Shown here piece by piece: positions 7,261 through 7,438 of a stretch of 7,438 nucleotides of DNA (the first letter of the stretch is position 1; every line of letters begins with the position of its first letter). The stretch is from assembly GCA_045660225.1 (NCBI GenBank), contig JAZRDK010000030.1, positions 1 through 7,438 of the forward strand. Direction: 5' to 3'. This stretch comes from Scatosoma sp045660225 (lineage in GTDB: Bacteria; Bacillota; Clostridia; Christensenellales; Borkfalkiaceae). Below the pieces are notes generated by a model that had not been told where the DNA came from, did no database searches, and saw only the letters and a program-made list of their open reading frames with translations. A program made the translations under genes and the position numbers.

Positions 7261-7344
7261 AAGTCGGATCGTAGCCATGTCGTTCTGTGAGCCAAGGAGT
7301 TGTTCCATGGAGTTGTCTTCCTAAGACCGCTTGGCCTCCGACTT
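7261..7344. other. DNBSEQ (MGI/BGI) sequencing adapter contamination
   Basis: These 84 bases are not chromosomal. Bases 7261-7302 (beginning AAGTCGGATCGTAGCCATG) match the 42-nt MGI read-2 adapter as I recall it. Bases 7313-7344 (ending CTTGGCCTCCGACTT) are the exact reverse complement of the 32-nt read-1 adapter, which begins AAGTCGGAGGCCAAGCGG. The 10 bases between (7303-7312, TTCCATGGAG) are where the sample barcode sits. The parts account for all 84 bases with nothing left over. The segment joins two copies of the same 94-bp insert, as expected from reading around a circularised short-insert molecule. Confidence 0.95.
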
Positions 7345-7438
7345 GTGGTAACCCTGCCGACGATGTCGTTGCCGCCGAATTGTCGGCAATTAGCAACGTA
7401 GAAATTCGCTTGGACGACGAATCGGCAAGAAGAAGGGC
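7345..7438 (+). repeat. 94-bp direct repeat, copy 2 (artefactual duplicate of rho fragment)
   Basis: This is an exact duplicate of 7167-7260 placed after the adapter. It stops at the window edge at precisely the base where copy 1 meets the adapter, which fits a 178-bp insert-plus-adapter loop in an assembly graph. It should not be annotated as a second rho fragment or as a real duplication. Confidence 0.93.

Noticed and set aside
7261..7344. A miniature insertion element: the 84-bp segment has 8-bp terminal inverted repeats (AAGTCGGA/TCCGACTT) and is flanked by a direct repeat.
   Set aside because: The inverted ends are the shared first bases of the two sequencing adapters, the whole segment is explained by adapters plus barcode, and a 94-bp target duplication would be implausibly long.

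Overview
The window is a stretch of a low-to-middle GC Bacillota chromosome, most likely a Clostridia-type organism from an endospore-forming lineage. The evidence is a clear spoIIID gene, an operonic pair of type IIA topoisomerase genes without the long proteobacterial TOPRIM insertion, strong purine-rich Shine-Dalgarno sites and sigma-A-type promoters. All genes are on the + strand. The species cannot be named from the sequence.

Layout. Bases 1-3568 hold the 3' part of a topoisomerase B subunit (open at the left edge) and a complete A subunit, overlapping by 14 bp. The A subunit lacks the canonical GyrA box and its C-terminal domain looks ParC-like, so the pair is more probably topoisomerase IV than gyrase. 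After a 73-bp gap comes spoIIID (3642-3905, TTG start), a sporulation transcription factor. A well-formed sigma-A promoter with an extended -10 then drives a single-domain prephenate dehydrogenase gene, tyrA (3979-4803), which ends in an intrinsic terminator overlapping its stop codon. A second strong promoter (4858-4886) opens a tight three-gene unit: a DUF1934/YwiB-like small protein, a metallo-beta-lactamase-fold hydrolase and a Rho-like RNA-dependent ATPase.

The right end is not natural sequence. Bases 7261-7344 match, from memory, the two DNBSEQ (MGI/BGI) library adapters joined head to head around a 10-nt barcode-like segment. They are flanked by two identical 94-bp copies of the rho fragment (7167-7260 and 7345-7438). 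This is the signature of a short-insert, rolling-circle read-through that was assembled into the contig end. True genomic sequence therefore stops at 7260, rho is truncated there, and the stop codon at 7322-7324 lies in adapter.

The genes are mostly housekeeping (chromosome decatenation, tyrosine synthesis, transcription termination) plus one developmental regulator. I see no new defence, mobile or biosynthetic system. The two biological points worth following are the Rho-like protein, which lacks several residues considered essential in E. coli Rho, and the topoisomerase A subunit without a GyrA box. The most consequential observation is technical: the adapter chimera.
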